Notes under the pieces: generated by a model
What the model was told of the DNA's origin: nothing
The model's database searches: none
Seen by the model: only the letters and a program-made list of their open reading frames with translations
Assembly: GCA_965201115.1 (NCBI GenBank)
Contig: OZ241745.1
Coordinates: 2,232,001 to 2,296,000, forward strand
Source: JANQOH01 sp965201115
Lineage (GTDB): Bacteria > Pseudomonadota > Alphaproteobacteria > UBA7887
Direction: 5' to 3'
DNA: 64,000 bases
Translations under genes and position numbers: made by a program
Part shown: positions 53,814-61,640 of the stretch, piece after piece
Position numbering within the stretch: position 1 is the stretch's first letter
Layout: every line of letters starts with the position of its first letter

Positions 53814-54886
53814 ACGCGGCGCCCGCGCCGCTGCGCGCCCTCGTCGCCGATATTTTCGCCGCCGCGGGCTGCGGCGCCGACGAGGCGAAGCGCATCGCCC
53901 GCCATCTCGTCGCCGCCGATCTCGTCGGCCATCCCAGCCACGGCGTCATTCGCGTCGTGCGCTATCTGGACTGGATGGACCGCGGCTGGGTGCATCCGGG
54001 GCGGTCGATCTCCATCGTGCGGGACGCGCCGGCCTTCGCCATTGTCGACGGCAATTTCGGCTTCGGCCAAACCGTGGGCGAACAGGCGGTCGATCTCGGC
54101 GTGGAAAAGGCCCGCGCCAACGGTGTCTCGGCGATAGGCCTGCGCAACGCCAGCCATCTGGGGCGCATCGGCGACTGGCCCGAGCGCGCGGCGGCGGCCG
54201 GCATGGCGTCGGTCCACTTCGTCAACGCCTCGGGCACGGTCGCGGCGGTCGCCCCGTTCGGCGGCATCGACAGGCGCATGTCCACCAACCCCTTCGCCGC
54301 CGGCATGCCCAACGGAGACGAGCCGATAATCCTGGATTTCGCGACGTCGATCGTCGCCGAGGGCAAGGTGCTGGTGGCGGTAAACGGCGGCAAGCCGCTG
54401 CCCGGCGGCGCGCTGATCGACGGCGATGGAAACCTGTCGTCGGACCCGGAGGCGCTTTACGGCCCCATCTCAGACAAGTCGAAGGTCAACGCGCGCGACG
54501 GGCGCGGCGCCATCCGCGCCATGGGCGAGCACAAGGGCTCGGGCCTCTCGATGATCTGCGAGCTCCTCGCCGGCGCGCTCGCCGGCAACCGCTGCTCGAG
54601 CCCGGAAACGAGCAAACTCGCCAACGGCATGTTGTCGATCTACATCGACGCGGGCGCGGTGGGCGCGGACGGCTTCGCGCGCGAGACGGCGGATTTTATC
54701 GCCTGGGCGCGGAGCGCGCGCCCCATCGACCCCGCCGCCCCCGTCCTCGCCCCCGGCGACCCCGAACGCAGCCGCCGCCGCGACCGCGAGGCGCACGGCA
54801 TCCCGCTGGAAGACGACACGCACCGCTCGCTGCTCGACATCGCCGCGCGCTACGGCCTTCGCGTCCCGGACGCCCTCGCCGCCTGA
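53810..54886 (+). CDS. Ldh family oxidoreductase 2
   Basis: The product has 358 residues and starts in the stop of the preceding paralogue. The same fold markers are present: LVAADLVGHPSHGVIRVVRY, FAIVDGNFGFGQTVGEQAVD, IGLRNASHLGRIGDWPERAA, GGIDRRMSTNPFAAGMP and MGEHKGSGLSMICELLAGAL. The two proteins are clearly homologous but well diverged, so the pair is an old duplication, perhaps forming a two-subunit enzyme or acting on related hydroxy acids. No regulator or transporter is adjacent. Confidence 0.88.
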   Translation: MNAAPAPLRALVADIFAAAGCGADEAKRIARHLVAADLVGHPSHGVIRVVRYLDWMDRGWVHPGRSISIVRDAPAFAIVDGNFGFGQTVGEQAVDLGVEKARANGVSAIGLRNASHLGRIGDWPERAAAAGMASVHFVNASGTVAAVAPFGGIDRRMSTNPFAAGMPNGDEPIILDFATSIVAEGKVLVAVNGGKPLPGGALIDGDGNLSSDPEALYGPISDKSKVNARDGRGAIRAMGEHKGSGLSMICELLAGALAGNRCSSPETSKLANGMLSIYIDAGAVGADGFARETADFIAWARSARPIDPAAPVLAPGDPERSRRRDREAHGIPLEDDTHRSLLDIAARYGLRVPDALAA

Positions 54887-54970
54887 GCGCCGCCATTGCG
54901 CGCCGCGTCTTCGCACTGTATAACCGCACCGTCGGCGCGTTCCGCGCCGCAATGAACGAGGGCCGGAAAC

Positions 54971-55213
54971 ATGTTGACGTTGCATGAGTTCTACAATCGG
55001 TACGAGCGCGGCGGCCGGCGGCGGCCCAGCTTGTGGCAGGCGTTTCTGCGCGGGTTCGGCGCGATGTACGCTATCGGGCCGCGAGATTACGAGCTGCCGC
55101 GTTATCCGCGGGACGCGCTGTACACCGACCTCGTGCGTATCGGCGACGATATGCGCGCCGTGATGGGATATTGGGACCGTGACGTCGAATCCGGCGAGTC
55201 CCGAGCTCCCTGA
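54971..55213 (+). CDS. Small hypothetical protein
   Basis: The product has 80 residues from ATG 54971 (GAGGGCCGGAAAC upstream). It begins MLTLHEFYNRYERGGRRRPS and is rich in Arg, Tyr and Asp. No membrane segment or known motif is visible. It overlaps the DUF2335 gene by 35 bases in another frame, so the two are probably translated together. Confidence 0.55.
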   Translation: MLTLHEFYNRYERGGRRRPSLWQAFLRGFGAMYAIGPRDYELPRYPRDALYTDLVRIGDDMRAVMGYWDRDVESGESRAP

Positions 55214-55661
55214 GCGCGGCGCCCCCGCGGCTCAATCGTTGCCCGATGGCGGCGAGGCGCTGCCGGGACACAGTATCTCCATTGAATACCGCGGGCCTCT
55301 CCCGCCGCCGGGGGCGTTCGAAGCATACGAAAGAACGCAGCCGGGCGCCGCTGACCGCATCCTGAAAATGGTGGAGGAAGAACAACGCCAACGCATTGCG
55401 TGGGAAAAGAAAACGCTCGATACGGCGACAGGCGACGAACGGCGCATGTTGTACCTGGGCGCGGTATTGACTTTCTTCTGCCTCGGCGGCGCTGTGTATC
55501 TGGCCGCGAACGGCAACCAGATCGTTGCCTGCATCATGGCGGGGTTCACGGCGCTCGGTCTCGTTGGAACAGCCTGGATTCGGCGCCCCATCGGGGGCGA
55601 ACGCGGGCTACCCTCGGGAAGGGGCCTTTCCCGCATCCGCGACCGTTCCGAACGGTCGTAA
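55179..55661 (+). CDS. DUF2335 membrane protein
   Basis: The product has 160 residues from GTG 55179. The family core is present: YRGPLPPPGAFEAYERTQPG and AADRILKMVEEEQRQRIAWE, followed by two hydrophobic helices (MLYLGAVLTFFCLGGAVYLA, IVACIMAGFTALGLVGTAW). DUF2335 proteins are small membrane proteins of unknown role found mostly in accessory regions. Overlap with the small upstream gene suggests a paired function. Confidence 0.75.
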   Translation: MTSNPASPELPERGAPAAQSLPDGGEALPGHSISIEYRGPLPPPGAFEAYERTQPGAADRILKMVEEEQRQRIAWEKKTLDTATGDERRMLYLGAVLTFFCLGGAVYLAANGNQIVACIMAGFTALGLVGTAWIRRPIGGERGLPSGRGLSRIRDRSERS

Positions 55662-55708
55662 GATCGCCTTCGGCGCGCCCGGCGCCGCCGAGGCGGATCG
55701 ATTCGCCG

Positions 55709-56671
55709 TCAGCCCGCGAGTTCGGGAACTACCCACAGAGGCGGCTCGCCGCGGGCGACGCGCTGGACATTGTCGAACGCGTTGCGCACGCGCGCGCGGT
55801 GGCTCTCCACGGTGGGGCCGGCCAGGTGCCCGGTGAGCGTTACGTTATCCAGCGCGAACAGCGGGTTCTCCGGGTCCGGCGGCTCGCGTTCGAAGACGTC
55901 GAGGCCGGCGGCGGCGATCGCGCGGTTCGCAAGCGCGTCGCATAGCGCCGCCTCGTCCACGACCTCGCCGCGGCTGGTGTTGACGAGGATCGAGGCCGGC
56001 TTCATCGACGCCAGTTCGTCCGCGCCGATCATGCGCCGCGTCGAGTCGTCCAGCGGAACATGCAGCGTCACGATGTCGGCTTCGCGGAGCAGCTCGCCCA
56101 ACAGGCGGAAGCGAACGCCAAGCGCTTCTTCCTCGTTCGGCGCCGGCCGCGCGACGTCGTAATAGACGATGTTCATGCCGAAAGCGGCGGCCAGGCGCGC
56201 CGTCCGCCGCCCGATATTCCCCAGCCCGACGACGCCCAGGGTCTTGCCGTGCAGTTCGGCGAGCCGCGGGAGTTCGTTTCCGCGCCAGCGCCCATGCGCC
56301 ACATTCGCGTGCAGGCGAACCAGCTGGCGCGACGCGGCGAGCATGAGCATGAGCGCGTGTTCGGAAACGGCGACCGAATTGGAGCCGCCATTGTTGGCGA
56401 CCGGAACACCGGCGCGGCGCGCGGCGGAGAGATCGGCGCGGTCGTAGCCCGCGCTCAGCAACTGGATCAGGCGCAGTTTCGGCGCGCGGCGGAAGAGCGA
56501 TTCGTCGACAAGCCCATCGACGAAACCGACGAGATACTCCGCGCCGCGCAGCGCGTCGTCGCGTTCCGGCCCCGCCGGCGGAGCGACCGTGTCGAAGCCC
56601 GCCGGAAGCAGCTCGGCGGCGGCGTCCGCCGCGCCGGGAAAATCGGCCACGAAGACGATTTTCGGATTCAC
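55709..56671 (-). CDS. D-2-hydroxyacid dehydrogenase (NAD-binding)
   Basis: The product has 320 residues of the D-isomer-specific 2-hydroxyacid dehydrogenase family. The Rossmann nucleotide motif is LGVVGLGNIGRRTARLAAAF, followed by VTLHVPLDDSTRRMIGADEL. The catalytic Arg is in ILVNTSRGEVVDEAALCDAL, the Glu in GLDVFEREPPDPENP, and the catalytic His in LTGHLAGPT. Substrates range over glycerate, glyoxylate, lactate and phosphoglycerate; none can be chosen here. It is convergent with the DUF2335 gene. Confidence 0.9.
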   Translation of the reverse strand: MNPKIVFVADFPGAADAAAELLPAGFDTVAPPAGPERDDALRGAEYLVGFVDGLVDESLFRRAPKLRLIQLLSAGYDRADLSAARRAGVPVANNGGSNSVAVSEHALMLMLAASRQLVRLHANVAHGRWRGNELPRLAELHGKTLGVVGLGNIGRRTARLAAAFGMNIVYYDVARPAPNEEEALGVRFRLLGELLREADIVTLHVPLDDSTRRMIGADELASMKPASILVNTSRGEVVDEAALCDALANRAIAAAGLDVFEREPPDPENPLFALDNVTLTGHLAGPTVESHRARVRNAFDNVQRVARGEPPLWVVPELAG

Positions 56672-56720
56672 GCCGATCCTCCCCTTGCGTATTGCGGCCC
56701 GCCCATGCGGTTACTGGCGG

Positions 56721-57236
56721 TTACAGGTCGAAGACGTTGCCTTCGTAAACCCGCACGTTCCCTTCGCCCGCCATCGAGCCGCCCGACACGCGCTTCCACG
56801 CGACGGCGCCGTCGCCCGTATGTTCGAAGGTCAGGCAGCTGTTCGCCCGATCCGTCGTGTTCCACACATAGCAGAACACGCCGCCGGCGATGACCGACCA
56901 CCGTCCCGCGGATTCCGACCGTTCGCCGCCGCAGATCGATTCGGCCCGCGCCGCGCCCCCGGCTTCCCGGAAAATGTGGAGCTCGCAATCGCCATCCGAC
57001 GCGACGGCCGTGGTGCCCGCCGTCCAGGCCTCGATATCGGCGACCGGGGAAACGCCGCTCGCCATCGCGCCTTCGGGCGCCGCAGGCGCGGGCTGGACGT
57101 CCGCGACAAGCAGGATGGGCCGCATCTGCCCCGCGTCCGCCCCGTCCGGCATCGCCATGCCGGAACCGTCCATCTGTTGGCATCCCCACAATGCGGCGAC
57201 CGCCGCGGCGGCAGCCATCGTCCGTATCCAAGCCAT
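56721..57236 (-). CDS. Predicted lipoprotein
   Basis: The product has 171 residues from ATG 57234-57236 behind GGAGGAG. The signal peptide ends in a lipobox, AAAVAALWGCQQMDGS, so the mature protein should be lipidated at Cys19. The remaining part has a Gly/Trp-rich domain with WTAGTTAVASDGDCELHIFR, ESICGGERSESAGRW and VFCYVWNTTDRANSCLTFEH, whose cysteines could form two disulphides. The family is not recognised. It is transcribed alone and is divergent from the zinc cluster. Confidence 0.72.
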   Translation of the reverse strand: MAWIRTMAAAAAVAALWGCQQMDGSGMAMPDGADAGQMRPILLVADVQPAPAAPEGAMASGVSPVADIEAWTAGTTAVASDGDCELHIFREAGGAARAESICGGERSESAGRWSVIAGGVFCYVWNTTDRANSCLTFEHTGDGAVAWKRVSGGSMAGEGNVRVYEGNVFDL

Positions 57237-57329
57237 GATACTCCTCCGGGTTTCCGTTTCCGCGTCGGCCGTGCGCCGCGCGGTCGCTACAGTATCGCCG
57301 CGAATCGGCGCCGTCAACGCCGCCGCGTA

Positions 57330-57460
57330 CTTCCTGGGTGCGCGGGCGTCCCCGCCCGCACGTTCCTGCGCGCCGCGGCGCTGGCAGGGAGGCGCGCCCC
57401 TCACGACAGCCGTCGGCGCGGCGGCGATATGCGGGCGGGAAGCCCCCCGCATCCTGCCCT
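57330..57460. repeat. GC hairpin repeat units
   Basis: CCTGGGTGCGCGGGCGTCCC and CCGCCCGCACGTTCCTGCG form the same kind of unit as in the RTX region (arms GCGGGCGTCCCCGCCCGC). The surrounding 57237-57553 has no gene and no recognisable metal-regulator box. Confidence 0.6.
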
Positions 57461-57553
57461 TGAGACGCCGATCGCATAAATGGCGATGGCCCCCGGGAAG
57501 CGGCGGCCGGACGGCCTTGCGAAGCGCCGGCGCCTTGCGGTAGTCTTGCGCGC

Positions 57554-58018
57554 ATGACGGCTCCCGCGCGCATCGCTCCCCCCGGTTACCCGCGGCTCGG
57601 CGCCTTGCGCCGCCCGCGCGTCGCGCTGTTCGCCGCGCTGTGCCTCGTGTCCGGGTGGCTGCATGTATGGCAGCATCATTCCGCGCACGAGGAACACGGC
57701 CCGGGCGGCGCGCGCGCCGCGCTCGCGCAGGCGCACGCGCTGGCCCACGAGCATCGCGCCCATGAACACCGCGCGCCGGCCCACGAACATGGCGAGGACT
57801 GCGCGCCCGGCGAGCCGCGCCGGACGCATGACGGCGGGCACTTCGATTCGGAGACGAGCGATCTATGCCAGCTAGCCGACAACCCGTGGGTCGATTTGCC
57901 GCCGCCGCCCGACGCGGCCTGGACGCCGTGGGCGTCGCGCGCCGCGCCGCCGCCGTCCGGCGCCGCGGTCGCGCGGCAGGCAATCGTTCCGCCCATTCGC
58001 GGCCCTCCTTCCGCCTGA
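57554..58018 (+). CDS. Histidine-rich protein at the head of the zinc cluster
   Basis: The product has 154 residues. One hydrophobic helix (VALFAALCLVSGWLHVWQHH) leads into a histidine-dense segment (HALAHEHRAHEHRAPAHEHG). One Cys follows in HGEDCAPG and another in TSDLCQLAD. The layout resembles DUF2946-like small periplasmic metal-linked proteins. It probably binds zinc in the periplasm, since a barrel protein with a His/Asp/Glu loop and ZnuA/ZnuB homologues follow. Export and topology are inferred from the helix only. Confidence 0.7.
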   Translation: MTAPARIAPPGYPRLGALRRPRVALFAALCLVSGWLHVWQHHSAHEEHGPGGARAALAQAHALAHEHRAHEHRAPAHEHGEDCAPGEPRRTHDGGHFDSETSDLCQLADNPWVDLPPPPDAAWTPWASRAAPPPSGAAVARQAIVPPIRGPPSA

Positions 58019-58169
58019 CCCCAAGAAGCCTTCTTCCCAAGCTGAGGCGCGGCCGCCGATTGCCGGCGGCCGCGCCGTTGCGCGCATATCGCGCGGCTCG
58101 CGGCCGGTCCCTGCGCCGGCCCGCCGTCGCGGGCGCGTCGGTCACGGCGACTTTCAGAGGAGTGACGCG

Positions 58170-59705
58170 ATGCATCCCATCGCCAGACTTGCCCGGGCCG
58201 CGATCGCGGCGCCGGCGTTGGCCCTTGCGCTTCCCGCGGCGGCCCAAACCGAAACCGCGCCTTCGGCGGCGGAACTGGCCGCCGAAATCGAGGCGCTGAA
58301 ATCCGAATACGAAACCCGCATCCAGGCGCTCGAATCGCAGCTCGGCGATCTGGAGGCGAAATCCGAAGCGGAAGCCGCGGCCCCGCCGCCGGCCCAAGCG
58401 CCGGCGCCTGCATCGCGCACCGCGTCGGACAACGCGTTCAACCCCGCCATCGGCGTCGTCCTCGACGGCCGCCTCGCCGACTACTCCGAGGACGAAGCCG
58501 GCGAAATCCCCGGTTTCCAGGTCGGCCATCACGGCGAACGCGGCGACGACGGGTTTGTTCTCGGCCACAGCGAGATCGTGATGTCGAGCAACGTGGACGA
58601 CAAGTTCTTCGGGAATCTCACCCTCGGCCTGGGCTCGCACGACGGCGCGACCGAGCTCGAAATCGAGGAAGCGTTCATCCAGACCCTGCCCGGCTCGGGG
58701 CTGCCCGACGGGCTGCGCATCAAGGCCGGACGGGCGCTGTGGACCTTCGGCTATCTGAACGAACTGCACGCGCATGCCGACGATTTCGCCGATCGCCCGC
58801 TTCCGTACCGGACCTATCTCGACGGCCATTACAACGACGATGGCGCCGAATTCGCCTGGGTGCTGCCGAGCGACCTCTATGCCGAGATCGGCGGCGGCGC
58901 GTTCCGCGGCGGCGATACGCCGTTCGCCGGCGCCCCCCGGACGGCCTGGTCGGCGTGGGCGCGCCTCGGCGGCGATATCGGCCGCAACTCGTCGTGGCGA
59001 ATCGGCGGATACGTGCTGACCGGCGAAGCCAACGAGCGCGGCGGCGGCCATGCGGGCCATGCGCACGAAGAAGACGAGCACGAAGGCGAGGACGATCAAG
59101 AGGGCGAGCACGACCACGAAGGCGAGGACGACCACGAGGGCGAGGACGACCACGAGGGCGAGGACGACCACGAGGGCGAGGACGACCACGAAGGCGAGGA
59201 CGACCACGAAGGCGAGGGCGACCACGAAGGCCATGATCACGGCGACGATTTCGCCGAGATCTTTTCCGGGGGCACCTTCACCGGCGACACGCGGCTCTGG
59301 GGCGTCGATTTCCGCTGGATCTGGGCGCCGACGGGCAACGCGCGCGAAAGCGAGCTGATCCTGCAAGGCGAGTACTTCCGGAGCGACGAAGACGGAACGT
59401 ACCTGCTGGGCGAGGACGCCCACCGCCTCGACGGTTCGAGCTCGGGCTGGTACGCGCAGGCCGTTTACCGGTTCATGCCCCGGTGGCGGGTCGGCGCGCG
59501 CTATGCGCGGCTGCATCCGCCGAGCGCCGCAAGGCTCGGTCACGACCCGTGGGCGGCGTCGCTCATGGCCGACTGGACGAACAGCGAGTTCGGACGCATC
59601 CGCCTGCAATACAACCGCGAGGAGCTGAGCGGGGGCGCGACCGACAACCAGTTCCTCCTGCAATACGTCATGAGCCTGGGCGCCCACGCGGCGCATACCT
59701 ATTGA
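58170..59705 (+). CDS. Outer-membrane barrel with His/Asp/Glu repeat loop, probable zinc uptake
   Basis: The product has 511 residues from ATG 58170. It has a signal peptide (RAAIAAPALALALPAAAQTE) and a periplasmic coiled coil (AELAAEIEALKSEYETRIQA), then beta-strand-rich sequence ending in aromatic Tyr (SLGAHAAHTY), as in outer-membrane barrels. About residues 290-356 are a charged loop made of the hexamer DDHEGE repeated eight times, likely to trap divalent metal. It resembles the zinc-regulated outer-membrane receptors encoded beside zinc ABC systems. No TonB box or plug domain was recognised. Confidence 0.8.
   Translation: MHPIARLARAAIAAPALALALPAAAQTETAPSAAELAAEIEALKSEYETRIQALESQLGDLEAKSEAEAAAPPPAQAPAPASRTASDNAFNPAIGVVLDGRLADYSEDEAGEIPGFQVGHHGERGDDGFVLGHSEIVMSSNVDDKFFGNLTLGLGSHDGATELEIEEAFIQTLPGSGLPDGLRIKAGRALWTFGYLNELHAHADDFADRPLPYRTYLDGHYNDDGAEFAWVLPSDLYAEIGGGAFRGGDTPFAGAPRTAWSAWARLGGDIGRNSSWRIGGYVLTGEANERGGGHAGHAHEEDEHEGEDDQEGEHDHEGEDDHEGEDDHEGEDDHEGEDDHEGEDDHEGEGDHEGHDHGDDFAEIFSGGTFTGDTRLWGVDFRWIWAPTGNARESELILQGEYFRSDEDGTYLLGEDAHRLDGSSSGWYAQAVYRFMPRWRVGARYARLHPPSAARLGHDPWAASLMADWTNSEFGRIRLQYNREELSGGATDNQFLLQYVMSLGAHAAHTY
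59092..59235 (+). repeat. 18-bp tandem repeat inside the barrel gene
   Basis: Eight head-to-tail copies of an 18-base unit (typical copy GACGACCACGAGGGCGAG) encode DDHEGE with small changes (DDQEGE, HDHEGE, GDHEGH at the ends). Copy number could vary between strains. Confidence 0.85.
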
Positions 59706-59715
59706 GGAGGAAGCG

Positions 59716-60639
59716 ATGAAACTCATCCCGGCGGCGGCCCTCGCGGCCGCCGCGGGCCTTGCGTGGGCGGCGGTCGCGCCGCCCGCGGCGGCCCAGGTGC
59801 GGATTTTCGCGTGCGAACCCGAATGGGCCGCGCTCGCCGAAGAGATCGCCGGCGAAGACGCCGACGTCTGGTCGGCCACGCACGGACGCGAGGACGCGCA
59901 CTACGTGCGCGCCCGCCCGAGCCTGCTCGCGCGCGTCCGCCGCGCCGACCTCCTGATCTGCGCCGGCGCCGACCTGGAAGCGGGCTGGCTGCCCGTGCTG
60001 TTGCAGCGCGGCGCGCCGGCCGGCGTCCAGCCCGGGCAGCCGGGCCATTTGATGGCGGCGGATCATGTCGAGGTTCTGGATCGGCCGGAAACGCTCGACC
60101 GCGCCCAGGGCGACCTGCACCCCGGCGGCAACCCGCATGTCCATCTGGATCCGCGCAACATCCCCCTCATCGCCGCCGAACTGACGGCCCGCCTGGCGCG
60201 CATCGATCCGGCGGGCGCCGAGGGTTACCGCGCGCGGCTGGCGGCGTTTCGCGACCGCTGGGCCGCCGCCCTCGACCGCTGGAGCGCCCGCGCCGCGCGC
60301 CTCGCGGGCATGACGGCGGTCGTTCACCACGAGGCGTGGATCTACCTGTTCGACTGGGCGGGCGTCGTCCGGGCGGCGGCGCTCGAACCGCTCCCCAGCG
60401 TGCCGCCGACGCCGGGCCATTTGCGCACTGTTCTCCAGCGCATGGAGCAATCCCCGGCGGACGTCATCGTCCGGTCGCCGCTGGCCCCCACGGACGCGGC
60501 GGAATGGCTGTCGGGGAAAACCGGGATTCCCGTCGTCGAACTGCCTTTCACCGTCGGCGGAAGCGAGGAGGCAAGCGATCTGTTTTCGCTGTTCGACTCC
60601 ACCCTCGCACTGCTGGAAGGGGTCCGTGGAAGCCCTTGA
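59716..60639 (+). CDS. Zinc ABC transporter substrate-binding protein (ZnuA-like)
   Basis: The product has 307 residues from ATG 59716, 10 bases after the barrel gene, with GAGGAGGAAG upstream. A signal peptide (AAALAAAAGLAWAAVAPPAA) is followed by the cluster-9 metal-binding fold. Metal ligands appear in GREDAHYVRARPS, GGNPHVHLDPRNI and VVHHEAWIYLF, and the late acidic ligand in FTVGGSEEASDLF. It delivers zinc, or possibly manganese, to the permease encoded next, whose start overlaps it by 14 bases. Confidence 0.85.
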   Translation: MKLIPAAALAAAAGLAWAAVAPPAAAQVRIFACEPEWAALAEEIAGEDADVWSATHGREDAHYVRARPSLLARVRRADLLICAGADLEAGWLPVLLQRGAPAGVQPGQPGHLMAADHVEVLDRPETLDRAQGDLHPGGNPHVHLDPRNIPLIAAELTARLARIDPAGAEGYRARLAAFRDRWAAALDRWSARAARLAGMTAVVHHEAWIYLFDWAGVVRAAALEPLPSVPPTPGHLRTVLQRMEQSPADVIVRSPLAPTDAAEWLSGKTGIPVVELPFTVGGSEEASDLFSLFDSTLALLEGVRGSP

Positions 60640-61399
60640 ACTTGTCGATATCGTTGCCCCCGCGGTCGCGGCGGCGTTCGTCGTCACGGCGGTTCATGCG
60701 CCGCTCGGCATCGAGGTACTGAAGCGCGGCATCGTCTTTATCGATCTCGCCACGGCGCAGATCGTCGGCCTTGCCGTAATTCTCCTCGGTCTCGGGCTCG
60801 AGGAGCCGCCGTGGCCGGCGCGCCAGGCGGCGGCGTTCGCCGCCGCCATCGCCGGCGCGCTGTTCTTCCGCTGGATCGAACGCAAGGCGCCCGGGGAGCA
60901 GGAGGCGGTCATCGGCAGCGCTTTCATCGTCGCGGCGTCGGTGGCGCTGTTGGCGATCGTCGGCGATCCGCATGGCGGCGAGGCGCTGCGGCGCGTCCTG
61001 TCGGGCGAGATCCTGTTCGTCACGTGGGGCGGCCTGGCGGCGTTTCTGCCGGTCTATGCGGCGGCCGCCGCGCTGTGGTTCGGCGTTCCCGCCATGCGGC
61101 GCGGCGCGGGGTTTTTCATAACCTTCGCGCTGGCCGTAACGGCCTCGGTGCAGCTCGTGGGCGTCTATGTGGTGTTCGCGAGCCTGATCCTGCCCGCGCT
61201 CGCCGCGCGCGCCGGCGGGGGCTACGACCTGCGGCGGGCGCTGGCGAGCGGCGCCGCGGCCGTCGCCGCCGGCGTCGCGATCTCGGTCGGCGCGGACCTC
61301 CCCGCCGGCCCGGTGCTTGTCGCATGCTTCGCCCTCTCGGCGGCCGCGGCCCGCACCCTCTTCGCCGCCCGCCCCGCCCCGCGCGCCTGTACGATGTAA
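60626..61399 (+). CDS. Zinc ABC transporter permease (ZnuB-like)
   Basis: The product has 257 residues from GTG 60626. It has seven to eight hydrophobic helices of the ABC-3 family, with IEVLKRGIVFIDLATAQIVG at the start, RVLSGEILFVTWGGLAAFLP in the middle and LVGVYVVFASLILPALAARA as the conserved late motif. No ATPase (znuC) gene follows; the transcript runs straight into a repeat element at the stop codon. The ATPase must be encoded elsewhere or be shared. Confidence 0.87.
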   Translation: MEALELVDIVAPAVAAAFVVTAVHAPLGIEVLKRGIVFIDLATAQIVGLAVILLGLGLEEPPWPARQAAAFAAAIAGALFFRWIERKAPGEQEAVIGSAFIVAASVALLAIVGDPHGGEALRRVLSGEILFVTWGGLAAFLPVYAAAAALWFGVPAMRRGAGFFITFALAVTASVQLVGVYVVFASLILPALAARAGGGYDLRRALASGAAAVAAGVAISVGADLPAGPVLVACFALSAAAARTLFAARPAPRACTM

Positions 61400-61600
61400 G
61401 TGTCTGTACCGAAATGCTTACCCCGCCGAAGGCGGGGCCTGGGTGCGCGGGCGTCCCCGCCCGCACGTTTCCACAAGGCGCAATGCTGCCGGGGAGGCAT
61501 GATCGTCTGGCCTCGCTTGCCGGCGTTCGCGGTTTTCGAGAGACGTGCGGGCGGGGACGCCCGCGCACCCGGGCCCCGCCTGCGGCGGGGAGACGCTACC
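61400..61600. repeat. Inverted-repeat element, truncated copy, with hairpin units
   Basis: GTGTCTGTACCGAAATGC starts on the base after the ZnuB-like stop (61397-61399). The hairpin CCCCGCCGAAGGCGGGG and a second unit GCGGGCGTCCCCGCCCGC follow, but the right-hand terminal repeat is missing. The segment to 61640 contains another GCGGGGACGCCCGC unit and no gene. Confidence 0.7.
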
Positions 61601-61640
61601 GAGGTAGCGGCGGCGGCGCGGGAAGTGCTACACGCGCGGC

